The position numbers and the translations under genes are program-made. Shown piece by piece: positions 1 through 7,487 of a stretch of DNA of 64,000 nt (positions within the stretch are counted from its first letter, which is position 1; every line of letters starts with the position of its first letter). The stretch comes from an uncultured Lentisphaerota bacterium (GTDB lineage Bacteria > Verrucomicrobiota > Kiritimatiellia > CAIQIC01), in contig CAISWQ010000016.1 in the NCBI GenBank assembly GCA_903889245.1, forward strand, positions 62,001 to 126,000. The letters run 5' to 3'. The notes below the pieces were generated by a model. The model was given only the letters and a program-made list of their open reading frames with translations. It ran no database searches and was not told the DNA's origin.

Positions 1-343
1 TGAACACGAGATTCGGCTTGTGCCGTAGCACATCGTGCTGGTTACGGAAGACGCCGAGATCGGAACCCGTGCCACCGATCGCCGCGTTGATTTCCGTGAA
101 CTGCGCCTTGGGATACTGCTGCTTGAGCCAGGCAAATGACTTCGGCCGCCAACCGTTCGCCGCGGTGATGCTGCCGCCAAAATAGGCCACGCGGACGTCC
201 TCGCCCCGGCTGGCCCGCGACATGAAATTCCGCAGCCCCTCGCGCGCCCGGCATTCCACCGCCTCCACCAGCGGAAAATCCGCCGCCTGCGCCGACAGCG
301 CGAGCGCCGCCACTGCCAGCACCCAGCCTGCTTTCGTTTTCAT
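1..343 (-). CDS. SGNH/GDSL-type hydrolase, N-terminal part (cut by window start)
   Basis: The minus strand is open from an ATG at 343 to the window edge, giving 114 residues. Residues 1-20 form a typical signal peptide (basic start, hydrophobic core, AQA cleavage site). GGSIT at 56-60 matches the nucleophile block of SGNH/GDSL esterases, with Ser58 the expected nucleophile. IGGTGSDLGVFR at 89-100 resembles the glycine-containing oxyanion-hole block. Family members are secreted esterases or deacetylases that often act on acylated carbohydrates, which suits a glycan-degrading genome. The Asp-His block lies outside the window, so the substrate cannot be judged. No strong ribosome-binding site is visible. 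Confidence 0.75.
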   Translation of the reverse strand, partial: MKTKAGWVLAVAALALSAQAADFPLVEAVECRAREGLRNFMSRASRGEDVRVAYFGGSITAANGWRPKSFAWLKQQYPKAQFTEINAAIGGTGSDLGVFRNQHDVLRHKPNLVF

Positions 344-1065
344 GGGCGGCTACCCTACACGAACCGCCCGCCGCGGCCAACAGTTTCCACCACGCAGAAA
401 ACAGCCGAGCGACAAACACAGCCTGCCGCCCCTGCCTCGGCCACGACGGAGCGTGATCGGATTGGAACAGCGAAGACGGGAAGCCGTGAAGCCGAGCAGG
501 GTTTTCTTCCCGCCTTCCCTGTTCAACCCTCTTCTTTTTCTGTCTCCCATTTTTCTGTCCACTTTCATGCCATGGCCCGTAGCATCACCCACCGTGCGCA
601 CTTTCGATGTTGGATGTTCGATGTTCGCCGCCCATTCCCCTGTCTCCCTTCCTTTGCCTCTCCTCTTTTCCTGCCCTCCTGATTTCCTCATTCAAAATCA
701 GGAAAACAGATACGGACGCCGCTCATGCGGACAGCGGTTGCCCGGTCTGCCTCGGAATGCGCCCTTGCGGGCGCGCTACAAACAACGCCATCCCATCGCC
801 CTATCTGTTCTCTACCCAACGCCGTTGGTAGCCCCGCCGCCAGGCGGGTTCACTCACCATTCACGGTCTGCCCCTACCCACCCCCCAACAGTTTCAGAGA
901 TTGGAAATCCTCCACCCCGGTTTTCCCAAGCCTTGGAAACTTTCATCGTCAATTTTTCCAAGGCTTGGAAAATACACGGGATTTTTTCCCAAGCCTTGGA
1001 AACCGGCTTGTCTTGCGGGCCGAAATTTGGCATTAGGCAGGGCGTTCGCAACGAAAGGAATCAGT
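344..1065. other. Intergenic region rich in short repeats, no gene seen
   Basis: No credible gene was found in these 722 bases. The stretch holds a TCTGT-rich sequence at about 534-566 related to the inverted repeat at 54901-55040. A GATGTT/GTTCG word repeat at about 604-628 resembles one near 53391-53420. Small hairpins lie at 759-774, 812-831 and 833-848. A phased palindrome cluster occupies 894-1002. The promoter of the peroxidase gene at 1066 probably lies here but no clear -35/-10 pair was recognised. Confidence 0.5.
894..1002. repeat. Phased palindrome cluster A (3 clear units, 1 decayed)
   Basis: The 11-bp cores (CCAAGSCTTGG) begin at 926, 958 and 989, so intervals are 32 and 31 bp. 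A decayed fourth core ends in ATTGG and begins at 894, again 32 bp away. Each core is flanked by T-runs on the left and A-runs on the right. The last unit ends 64 bp before the peroxidase ATG. Confidence 0.9.
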
Positions 1066-2439
1066 ATGAAGAAGGGGCTTATTGTTTTGGTTGTGCTGGT
1101 GGTGCTTGGCTTGCTGCTGCCGGTCTCCAATCTCCTGCGCGCCGCGCCGGAAAACAGCCTGACCAAGGTCAAACCGGCCGACCCGGCCAAGGCCAGGGTC
1201 TTCGCCATGCTCGGCGCCAAGTGCGCCGACTGCCACAGCGGCGAAGGCGTCCTGCCGTTTTACGCGAAGCTGCCGGTCATCGGCGGCCAGATTCAGCAGG
1301 ACATCCGCGTGGCGCGGCAAAGGCTCGACTACCAGGCCGAGCTCACCGCCGCGCCGGACAAGCCCGCGGGCGAAGTCCTGCTGGCGAAAACCGAGGCCGA
1401 GCTGCTCGCCGGCGATATGCCGCCCCTGCCCTACCTCGCGCTGCACTGGAACGCGCGCCTCTCCGCCGAGGACAAGGCCGCCGCGCTGAACTGGATCCGC
1501 GCCGAGCGCGCGCAGCATTACGCCACCGCCGGCGTCGCCGCGCAGTTCGTCAACGACGCCGTCCAGCCGCTGCCGGAAAAAATGGACCTCGACGCGCGCA
1601 AGGTCGCGCTCGGCAACAAGCTGTTTCACGACAAGCGTCTTTCGAAGGACAACACGCTCTCCTGCGCCAGTTGCCACGACCTCGCCAAGGGCGGCACCGA
1701 CCAGGTCCAATTCTCCACCGGCGTCGGCCAGAAGGTCGGCGGCATCAACAGCCCGACGGTCTTCAACTCCGCCTTTCAATTCATCATGTTCTGGGACGGC
1801 CGCGCGCCGCACCTCGAGGCGCAGGCCGATGGCCCGGTCAACAACCCGATCGAGATGGCCTCGAACTGGGGCGAGGCCATTCCGAAACTGCAACAGGACG
1901 CCGAGCTCACCGCCGCCTTCAACGCCGTCTATCCGCAGGGCTACAGCAAGGAGACGATCACCGAGGCGATTGCCATGTTCGAGCGCAGCCTGCTGACGCC
2001 CTCGCGCTTCGACGCCTTCCTGCGCGGCAAGAGCGATGCGCTCACCGCCGATGAGCAGCGCGGTTACACGCTCTTCAAGGCGCACAACTGCGCCTGCTGC
2101 CACGCCGGCAAAATCCTCGGCGGCCAGTCGTTCGAGCTGATGGGCCGCGAGGCCGACTACATCGCCGACCGCGGCCAGCCGACCGATGCCGACCTCGGCC
2201 GCTACAGCGTGACCAAGAACGAAGGCGACCGCCACAAGTTCAAGGTGCCGACGCTGCGCAACATCGCCATCACCTTCCCCTACCTCCACGACGGCGCCAC
2301 GCGCGACCTCAAGCAGGTGGTGCAACTGATGGCGAAGTACCAGAGCGGCGCGAAGCTTTCGGAGGCCGATGCCGACAGCCTCGTCGCCTTCCTCAAGGCC
2401 CTGACGGGCACGCTCGACGGCAAACCGCTCGGCAAATAG
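1066..2439 (+). CDS. Triheme cytochrome c peroxidase (CCP/MauG family)
   Basis: The protein has 457 residues. The ATG follows an AAAGGAA ribosome-binding site 5 bases upstream. Residues 4-21 form a signal or membrane anchor, so the enzyme acts in the periplasm. Three CXXCH haem sites are visible: C53-H57 in an N-terminal domain resembling the Haem_bd family, C200-H204 in the first peroxidase domain and C342-H346 in the second. Classical bacterial di-haem peroxidases have about 320-350 residues and two haems; the extra haem domain recalls YhjA-type enzymes. The expected role is reduction of hydrogen peroxide with electrons from a small donor. A MauG-like oxidative role cannot be excluded. A phased palindrome cluster occupies its 5' region. 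Confidence 0.9.
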   Translation: MKKGLIVLVVLVVLGLLLPVSNLLRAAPENSLTKVKPADPAKARVFAMLGAKCADCHSGEGVLPFYAKLPVIGGQIQQDIRVARQRLDYQAELTAAPDKPAGEVLLAKTEAELLAGDMPPLPYLALHWNARLSAEDKAAALNWIRAERAQHYATAGVAAQFVNDAVQPLPEKMDLDARKVALGNKLFHDKRLSKDNTLSCASCHDLAKGGTDQVQFSTGVGQKVGGINSPTVFNSAFQFIMFWDGRAPHLEAQADGPVNNPIEMASNWGEAIPKLQQDAELTAAFNAVYPQGYSKETITEAIAMFERSLLTPSRFDAFLRGKSDALTADEQRGYTLFKAHNCACCHAGKILGGQSFELMGREADYIADRGQPTDADLGRYSVTKNEGDRHKFKVPTLRNIAITFPYLHDGATRDLKQVVQLMAKYQSGAKLSEADADSLVAFLKALTGTLDGKPLGK

Positions 2440-2498
2440 ACGTGGTTGACTGCCAAAGGAACTCAGGCCATAACACAGGAAACCGCACAAGCGCGGCA

Positions 2499-3095
2499 TT
2501 ACATGCCGGGTAGTTTTTTCTGCGTCAGTTGTTCCGCCTCTTGATCGGCCGAGAGAATGGGCTCGTGGCACTTGGGGCAGGTCGTATCTTTCCATGAGAA
2601 ATGTGTTTTACACTTGGGACAACTCCAGCGTTGGCGCTGCTCGGCCAGCCATTTCTCCAAGCCTGCTGTCTTGATCTTTTCCAGATTGTAGGCTGCCAGC
2701 CAGGTGTAGCCAGGCTTGTTCTTGTCCGTCTTGCTTTTGCTGCCGGTATGGTAGGCCCGCAACTTGGCACAGGGATAGTCCTTGCAGGCGGCGCAGTGTG
2801 GAACACCCTTCCGAATGGCGCAGGCGCGAAGTTGGCAACCGGGTTTCTTGCCGCCGGGCCGCGGCAGCTTGCAGCCATAACACTTGATCTCGGTATGTTT
2901 GGCCGCGTTCTCGCTGGCGACCATGTTGGGACAAGCGCCACAATAGTCACCGCAGTAGCCCTCATATTGGAACTTGCCGCCAACCACAGCGGCCCCGGCA
3001 CGACCACAGAAACCAGCACAGCAGCATATCCCGGCCACCCCAGCCGTAGTTTTTTTCAAAAACCCGCGCCGCGTGCCGACTGCCTGACTGCTCAT
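2499..3095 (-). CDS. Tat-exported DUF3795 cysteine-rich protein
   Basis: The 198-residue protein starts at the ATG at 3095, preceded by a good GAGGAG ribosome-binding site. Residues 9-15 (RRGFLKK) are a twin-arginine motif, followed by a short hydrophobic stretch with clustered cysteines, so export by the Tat system is likely. The body matches the DUF3795 pattern: YCGDYCGACP at 48-56, CYGCK at 72-76 and paired cysteines around 100-109. The C-terminus adds a CPKC/CPKC zinc ribbon at 159-176. DUF3795 has no established function; the cysteine spacing suggests metal binding. It lies between the peroxidase and the MFS gene on the opposite strand. Confidence 0.75.
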   Translation of the reverse strand: MSSQAVGTRRGFLKKTTAGVAGICCCAGFCGRAGAAVVGGKFQYEGYCGDYCGACPNMVASENAAKHTEIKCYGCKLPRPGGKKPGCQLRACAIRKGVPHCAACKDYPCAKLRAYHTGSKSKTDKNKPGYTWLAAYNLEKIKTAGLEKWLAEQRQRWSCPKCKTHFSWKDTTCPKCHEPILSADQEAEQLTQKKLPGM

Positions 3096-3228
3096 GTGTG
3101 GCTCCTCATATACTTGGCCCATCCGCCTGCTGTCCCCGCCTGACAAGGCACGGCAACACTGCGGCACATCTAAGCCAGCTGTCAACCGGAAACTCGGCCC
3201 AGCCAATCGGCAAAAACAAAGGTTGCAC

Positions 3229-3279
3229 TTTTCCAAGGCTTGGAAAGAATAGCGCCCGCTTTTCCCAAGCCTTGGAAAT
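3229..3279. repeat. Phased palindrome cluster B, abutting a start codon
   Basis: Two units have cores beginning at 3233 and 3265, 32 bp apart. The second unit ends one base before the ATG of the MFS gene, so it occupies the place of the ribosome-binding site. The only purine-rich stretch left for initiation is TTGGAAAT inside the repeat itself. Confidence 0.9.
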
Positions 3280-3280
3280 T

Positions 3281-4591
3281 ATGGACAACCACATCGCCAG
3301 CGTTGGTCGCACCAACATCCGCTGGGCCATCTGCGCGCTGCTCTTCTTCGCCACGACCATCAACTACATTGACCGCGCGGTCCTCGGCATCCTCAAGAAG
3401 ACGCTCGACGCCGACCTCGGCTGGACGCAGGTGGACTACGGCAACATCGTCACCGCGTTCCAGTTGATGTACGCGGCGGGCTACCTCTTCGCCGGCCGGC
3501 TGATTGACCGCATCGGCACGCGCGCGGGCTTCTCGCTCGCGGTCGGGCTGTGGAGCGCGGCGGCGATGGCGCACGCGGCGATGCGGACGGTGCTTGGCTT
3601 CGGCGTCGCGCGCGCCGGGCTCGGCCTCGCCGAGGGCGGCAGCTTCCCGGCGGCGATCAAGACCATCGCCGAATGGTTTCCCAAGGAGCAGCGCGCACTG
3701 GCGACCGGCCTGTTCAACGCGGGCAGCAACGTCGGCGCCATCGCGTGCCCGCTGGTCGTGCCGTGGCTCGCCGCGCGCTGGGGCTGGCAGGGCGCGTTCT
3801 TCGTCACCGGCGCGATTGGCTTCGTCTGGCTGGGTTTCTGGCTGCTGCTCTACCGTTCGCCCGACAAACATCCGCGCGTCAACGCGGCGGAACTGGCCTA
3901 CATCCGTCAGGACCCGCCCGATCCGCCCGCCCATATTCCATGGCTGGAGCTGATCCGCCACCGGCAGACGTGGGCGTTCATGATCGGCATGGCAGCCTCG
4001 TCGCCAATCTGGTGGTTCTATATCTACTGGATCCCCGATTTCTTCGCCGAGCATTTCAAACTCGACATGACCGGCTCGCAGTTACCGCTGATGCTGATCT
4101 TCTTCATTTCCAGTTTCGGCGGCATTGGCGGCGGCTGGCTTTCCTCGCACCTGCTGCGCCGCGGCTGGAGCCTGAACGCAGCGCGCAAAACCGCGCTGCT
4201 CGTCTGCGCGCTCTGCGTCGTGCCGGTCTTCCTGACGCCGCTGGTCCACCACGTCTGGCTCGCGGTCGGCCTCGTCGCGCTCGCCGCCGCCGCGCACTGC
4301 GGCTTTGCCGCCAATCTGTTCACGCTCGTCAGCGACACCGTCCCGCGCAAGGCCGTCAGTTCCGTCACCGGCATCGGCGGCATGGCGGGCGCGCTGGCGG
4401 GGATGCTGTTCGCGCAGGTCATCTCGCGCCACCTGCAGGCGACCGGCAGCAACTACGTCGTGCCGTTCATCATCGCCGCCAGCGCCTACATCCTCGCGCT
4501 CGGCCTGATGCACCTGCTGCTGCCGCGCCTGGAGCCCATGCCCCTGGCGGAAAATCCAAAATCCGAAACCCAAAACCCGAAACAGGACTGA
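3281..4591 (+). CDS. MFS transporter, hexuronate/ACS-like
   Basis: The 436-residue protein has about 12 hydrophobic segments. TINYIDR near residue 30 in the first membrane helix is a signature of the anion:cation symporter branch (ExuT, GudP and GarP relatives), which imports sugar acids with protons. The gene is followed by a UroD-like gene and a PfkB kinase on the same strand, so a small sugar or sugar-acid utilisation group is plausible. The start follows a palindrome unit directly. The last residues (roughly ENPKSETQNPKQD) come from a low-complexity AAAATCCAAAACC-type DNA repeat and probably extend the original C-terminus. The substrate is not proven. Confidence 0.85.
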   Translation: MDNHIASVGRTNIRWAICALLFFATTINYIDRAVLGILKKTLDADLGWTQVDYGNIVTAFQLMYAAGYLFAGRLIDRIGTRAGFSLAVGLWSAAAMAHAAMRTVLGFGVARAGLGLAEGGSFPAAIKTIAEWFPKEQRALATGLFNAGSNVGAIACPLVVPWLAARWGWQGAFFVTGAIGFVWLGFWLLLYRSPDKHPRVNAAELAYIRQDPPDPPAHIPWLELIRHRQTWAFMIGMAASSPIWWFYIYWIPDFFAEHFKLDMTGSQLPLMLIFFISSFGGIGGGWLSSHLLRRGWSLNAARKTALLVCALCVVPVFLTPLVHHVWLAVGLVALAAAAHCGFAANLFTLVSDTVPRKAVSSVTGIGGMAGALAGMLFAQVISRHLQATGSNYVVPFIIAASAYILALGLMHLLLPRLEPMPLAENPKSETQNPKQD

Positions 4592-4664
4592 CAAAATCCA
4601 AACCAGGAAACCGGCGGGCGTTGTCTTTCAGTCTCCATCCGCCATCAACCATCCGCCATTCACC

Positions 4665-5903
4665 ATGTCTGCCGTCCTCGATTCCATCCTCGCGCGCCAG
4701 ATGCCGGCGCGCATCGCCTATGCGCCGAATTACTGGCAATGGTTCGCGCATCACCGCAACCACGGCACGCTGCCGGGCGAGATCGCACACTGCCGCACGC
4801 AGCTTGACCTGATCCGCCACCTCGGCCTCGACGTCTTCAGCCGGAACATCTACTGCGATGAGCAGCGCGGCTGGTGGGGCGGTCTCGCGGAATCCTATCT
4901 GGCCCCCGCTGGTGGGCGGGAGCTCCAGCTCCCGCGCGATCAGGCCAGCGCCGGTGACGCGGGAGCTGGAGCTCCCGCCCACAAGAACAACCGAGTTCAA
5001 GATCCGTTGTCGGGCATCAGCACCCGCGAGTGGCACGACGGGCGCGACCTCGTCATCGAGCACACCTGCCCCACCCCGGCCGGCGCACTGACCGAGCGCC
5101 TGCGCTATGTCTGGGCGGAGTCCACGCTCGTGCAGGAGAAGCACTTCGTGGACGACTACGAGAACCAGCTCGACGCCTTCGCCGCCTTCCTCGCCGCGCG
5201 GCGCTGGCAGTTCCGGCCGGAGCGATTTGCCCAGTGGCGCGAGCGCGCGGGCGCGGACGGCGTCGTCGTTGCCGGCGAAGTGTGCAGCCCGCTGAAGATG
5301 CTGCACATCCTGCTCGGCGCGCAGAACGCGACCTTCTTCTTGATGGACCAGCCCGAGCGCGCAGCCGAACTGCTCAAGCTGCACGAGGAGGCGATGCTCG
5401 ACCTTGTCGGACAACTCGTGCGGAGCGGCGTGCGCGTGGTGATGTGCATGGACAACCTCGACGCCGCGTTTCATCCGCCGCACTACATCGAAAAATATTC
5501 CGCCAGTTTTTACGAACGCGCCGCGCGCCGCTGCCACGAGCACGGCGCGCTGCTGTTCATCCACGCCTGCGGGCGGCAACGCGACAACCTCAAGCTGATC
5601 GCCGGGCTGGGCGTGGATGGCCTCGAGGGCGTCGCCTTCCCGCCGCTCGGCGATGTGCAGCTCGACGAGGCGCTGCAACTCGCCGGCGAGCAGTTCATCG
5701 TCACCGGCGGCATCAGCGCGAAGGAGTTCGAGCGGCTGGCGACGCGCGCGGAGATCTTCGCCTGCGTCCGCGAGCTGTTCGCGCGCCTGCGCCCCTACGC
5801 GAACCGCTTCATCCTCTCCGCGAGCTGCAACACGCCCTACAACGCGCCGTGGGAGAAGATCCTCGCCTTCCGCGACGCCTGGCGGGAGTTCGGGCAGGTC
5901 TGA
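4665..5903 (+). CDS. UroD-superfamily protein with in-frame palindrome insert
   Basis: The 412-residue protein belongs to the uroporphyrinogen decarboxylase superfamily, which includes the corrinoid methyltransferases MtaA and MtbA. Visible hallmarks are the TIM-barrel-like C-terminal half and FIHACG with His300 and Cys302, comparable to the zinc-binding HxC of methyltransferase members. Haem biosynthesis is unlikely because a second divergent family member lies at 15135-16394 and the neighbours are sugar genes. Such paralogues are abundant in glycan-degrading PVC genomes, mostly without known function. Residues about 83-106 (Gly, Ala and Pro rich) are encoded by a perfect inverted repeat and look like an insertion into a loop. 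The intended start is the ATG at 4665; no strong ribosome-binding site is visible. Confidence 0.75.
   Translation: MSAVLDSILARQMPARIAYAPNYWQWFAHHRNHGTLPGEIAHCRTQLDLIRHLGLDVFSRNIYCDEQRGWWGGLAESYLAPAGGRELQLPRDQASAGDAGAGAPAHKNNRVQDPLSGISTREWHDGRDLVIEHTCPTPAGALTERLRYVWAESTLVQEKHFVDDYENQLDAFAAFLAARRWQFRPERFAQWRERAGADGVVVAGEVCSPLKMLHILLGAQNATFFLMDQPERAAELLKLHEEAMLDLVGQLVRSGVRVVMCMDNLDAAFHPPHYIEKYSASFYERAARRCHEHGALLFIHACGRQRDNLKLIAGLGVDGLEGVAFPPLGDVQLDEALQLAGEQFIVTGGISAKEFERLATRAEIFACVRELFARLRPYANRFILSASCNTPYNAPWEKILAFRDAWREFGQV
4912..4982. repeat. 71-bp palindromic element inserted in frame in a gene
   Basis: Two perfect 25-bp inverted arms (4912-4936 and 4958-4982) surround a 21-bp loop. The inner part of each arm, GAGCTCCAGCTCC or its complement, is itself self-complementary. 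The element belongs to the same family as the hairpin at 16512-16530, which shares a GCTGGA core between GC-rich arms and ends in CCCGCCCAC. It is translated as part of the UroD-like protein without a stop or frameshift. Confidence 0.9.
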
Positions 5904-5916
5904 CTTCGCCTGCAAT

Positions 5917-5991
5917 GTAGCCGCAGTCGTCAGACTGCGGCCAATGCTACGGCGCGGTTGGGGTTGGCCGCGTTCTCACGAATGCGGCTAC
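5917..5991. repeat. Two REP-like hairpins in opposite orientation
   Basis: The first hairpin has a perfect 9-bp stem (5920-5928 with 5933-5941) and a GTCA loop. The second has a 9-bp stem with one mismatch (5967-5975 with 5980-5988). Each begins GTAGCCGC when read on its own strand, so the two form a head-to-head pair. They follow the UroD-like gene directly. Confidence 0.8.
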
Positions 5992-6022
5992 GAATGACTG
6001 CCTGCGCTTTCGACTTGCGGTG

Positions 6023-6072
6023 CTTTCCAAGGTTTGGAAAAGTCCGCGCGGAAATTTCCAAGGCTTGGAAAA
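6023..6072. repeat. Phased palindrome cluster C
   Basis: Two units have cores beginning at 6027 (CCAAGGTTTGG, one change) and 6058, 31 bp apart. The second ends 84 bp before the PfkB kinase start. A REP pair follows directly. Confidence 0.9.
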
Positions 6073-6073
6073 C

Positions 6074-6126
6074 GCCGCGTGAGGTCACGCGGCCTACAGC
6101 CTTTGTAGGCCGGGTCTCTGACCCGG
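6074..6126. repeat. REP pair (GTAGGCCG family)
   Basis: Two hairpins face each other: 6074-6093 (stem CCGCGTGA/TCACGCGG) and 6108-6126 (stem GCCGGGTC/GACCCGGC). They are joined by an inverted CTACA/TGTAG. The same two hairpin types recur as a pair at 42539-42606. Confidence 0.85.
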
Positions 6127-6156
6127 CGAAAATATAATTCATCGAGGAAAATCATC

Positions 6157-7254
6157 ATGCCGCTGAACATCAAGTCCGCTGCCTGTTGCCGCTGGGACGC
6201 GCTCGCGCTGGGCGAGGTCATGCTGCGGCTCGACCCCGGCGCCGGCCGCATCCGCACCGCGCGCGAGTTCAAGGTGTGGGAGGGCGGCGGCGAGTACAAC
6301 GTTGTCCGCGGCCTGCGCCGTTGCTTTGGCCTGCGCACGAGCGTGGTCACGGCGAGCGTGGATAACGACGTGGGCCGCCTGCTCGAAGATTTGATGCTGC
6401 AGGGCGGCGTGGACCTTAGCCACGTGAAGTGGCTGCCGTTCGACGGCATCGGCCGCACCGCGCGCATCGGCCTGAACTTCACCGAGAAAGGCTACGGTCT
6501 GCGCGCGGCGGTCGGCTGCTCCGACCGCGCCTACTCGGCGGCCTCGCAGCTCAAGCCGGGCGACGTGGACTGGAAAAAGATTTTCGTCGAGGAGGGCGTC
6601 CGCTGGCTGCATTGCGGCGGCATCTTCGCGGCGCTCGCCGCGGGCACGGCCGACCTGACGCTCGAGGCGATGGAGGCGGCGCAGGCCGCGGGCACGATCA
6701 TCTCCTATGACCTCAACTTCCGCGCCTCGCTCTGGAAGTCGCAGGGCGGCACGCAGCGCGCGATGGAGGTCAACCGCCGCATCGCCAGCCTCGTGGATGT
6801 GATGATTGGCAACGAGGAGGACTTCACCGCCGCGCTCGGCTTCAGCGTGCCCGGCATGGATGAGCACCTCTCGAACATGGACCCGGCGAATTTCAAAAAG
6901 ATGATCGCCGAGGTGCTGCGGATGTACCCGAACTTCAAGGCCGTCGCCACGACGCTGCGCAACGCGAAGACGGCAACGCTCAACGACTGGGCGGCGATCC
7001 TCTATGCCGACGGCCAGTTCTTTGAGTCGCTCAAGCGCGAGAACCTGGAAATCTATGACCGCGTCGGCGGCGGCGATAGCTTCGCTTCCGGTTTGATCTA
7101 CGGCTTCCTCGCGGGCCGGACGCCGCAGGAGTGCGTGGACCTGGGCGCAGCCCACGGCGCGCTCGCCATGACCACGCCGGGCGATACGAGCATGGCCACG
7201 CTCAAGGAAGTCGAGGCCGCGATGAAGGGCAAGGGCGCGCGCGTCATCCGCTGA
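6157..7254 (+). CDS. PfkB-family sugar kinase, KdgK-like
   Basis: The 365-residue protein is a ribokinase/PfkB-family kinase that phosphorylates a sugar or sugar acid with ATP in the cytoplasm. It has the N-terminal GGGEYNVVRGL substrate-binding block near 48-58. It also has the C-terminal GGGDSFASG motif, with Asp307 as catalytic base. Spacing and overall sequence most resemble 2-keto-3-deoxygluconate kinases. With the hexuronate-type transporter upstream, a role in uronate breakdown is reasonable but not proven; fructokinase or tagatose kinase are alternatives. The ATG at 6157 is preceded by CGAGGAAAA. Palindrome cluster C and a REP pair lie in the leader. Confidence 0.8.
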   Translation: MPLNIKSAACCRWDALALGEVMLRLDPGAGRIRTAREFKVWEGGGEYNVVRGLRRCFGLRTSVVTASVDNDVGRLLEDLMLQGGVDLSHVKWLPFDGIGRTARIGLNFTEKGYGLRAAVGCSDRAYSAASQLKPGDVDWKKIFVEEGVRWLHCGGIFAALAAGTADLTLEAMEAAQAAGTIISYDLNFRASLWKSQGGTQRAMEVNRRIASLVDVMIGNEEDFTAALGFSVPGMDEHLSNMDPANFKKMIAEVLRMYPNFKAVATTLRNAKTATLNDWAAILYADGQFFESLKRENLEIYDRVGGGDSFASGLIYGFLAGRTPQECVDLGAAHGALAMTTPGDTSMATLKEVEAAMKGKGARVIR

Positions 7255-7346
7255 AGCCGGGGACGAGGGACGCGTGTCGAGGGGCGAGCGACGCGCCCGT
7301 CAGGACGAACGCTGGCAGACACGACGTAGCGTGGCCCTCCAGGCGC

Positions 7347-7395
7347 AATTCCAAGCCTGGGAAACGGCGTGTGATTTTTTTCCAAGGCCTGGAAA
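7347..7395. repeat. Phased palindrome cluster D
   Basis: Two units have cores beginning at 7351 (CCAAGCCTGGG) and 7382 (CCAAGGCCTGG), 31 bp apart. Both carry a T-to-G or T-to-C change in the right half. They lie between the PfkB and GGDEF-like genes, about 95 bp before the latter. Confidence 0.85.
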
Positions 7396-7487
7396 TCAGG
7401 CGCACTCTCAAATTGACTTGGCGGGGGCTGGAGTGTTAGCTAACAGCGGTCTGCGGCGCGCCGCGCCGCGGCCGGGGATTCACGGTT

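Noticed and set aside
901-1065. Peptides rich in FPSLGK, FQGLE and SKPWK as N-terminal extensions of several genes
   Set aside because: They are translations of the palindrome units, which lack stop codons. Proper signal peptides or family starts lie further downstream in each case except the sulfatase at 24835-26421.
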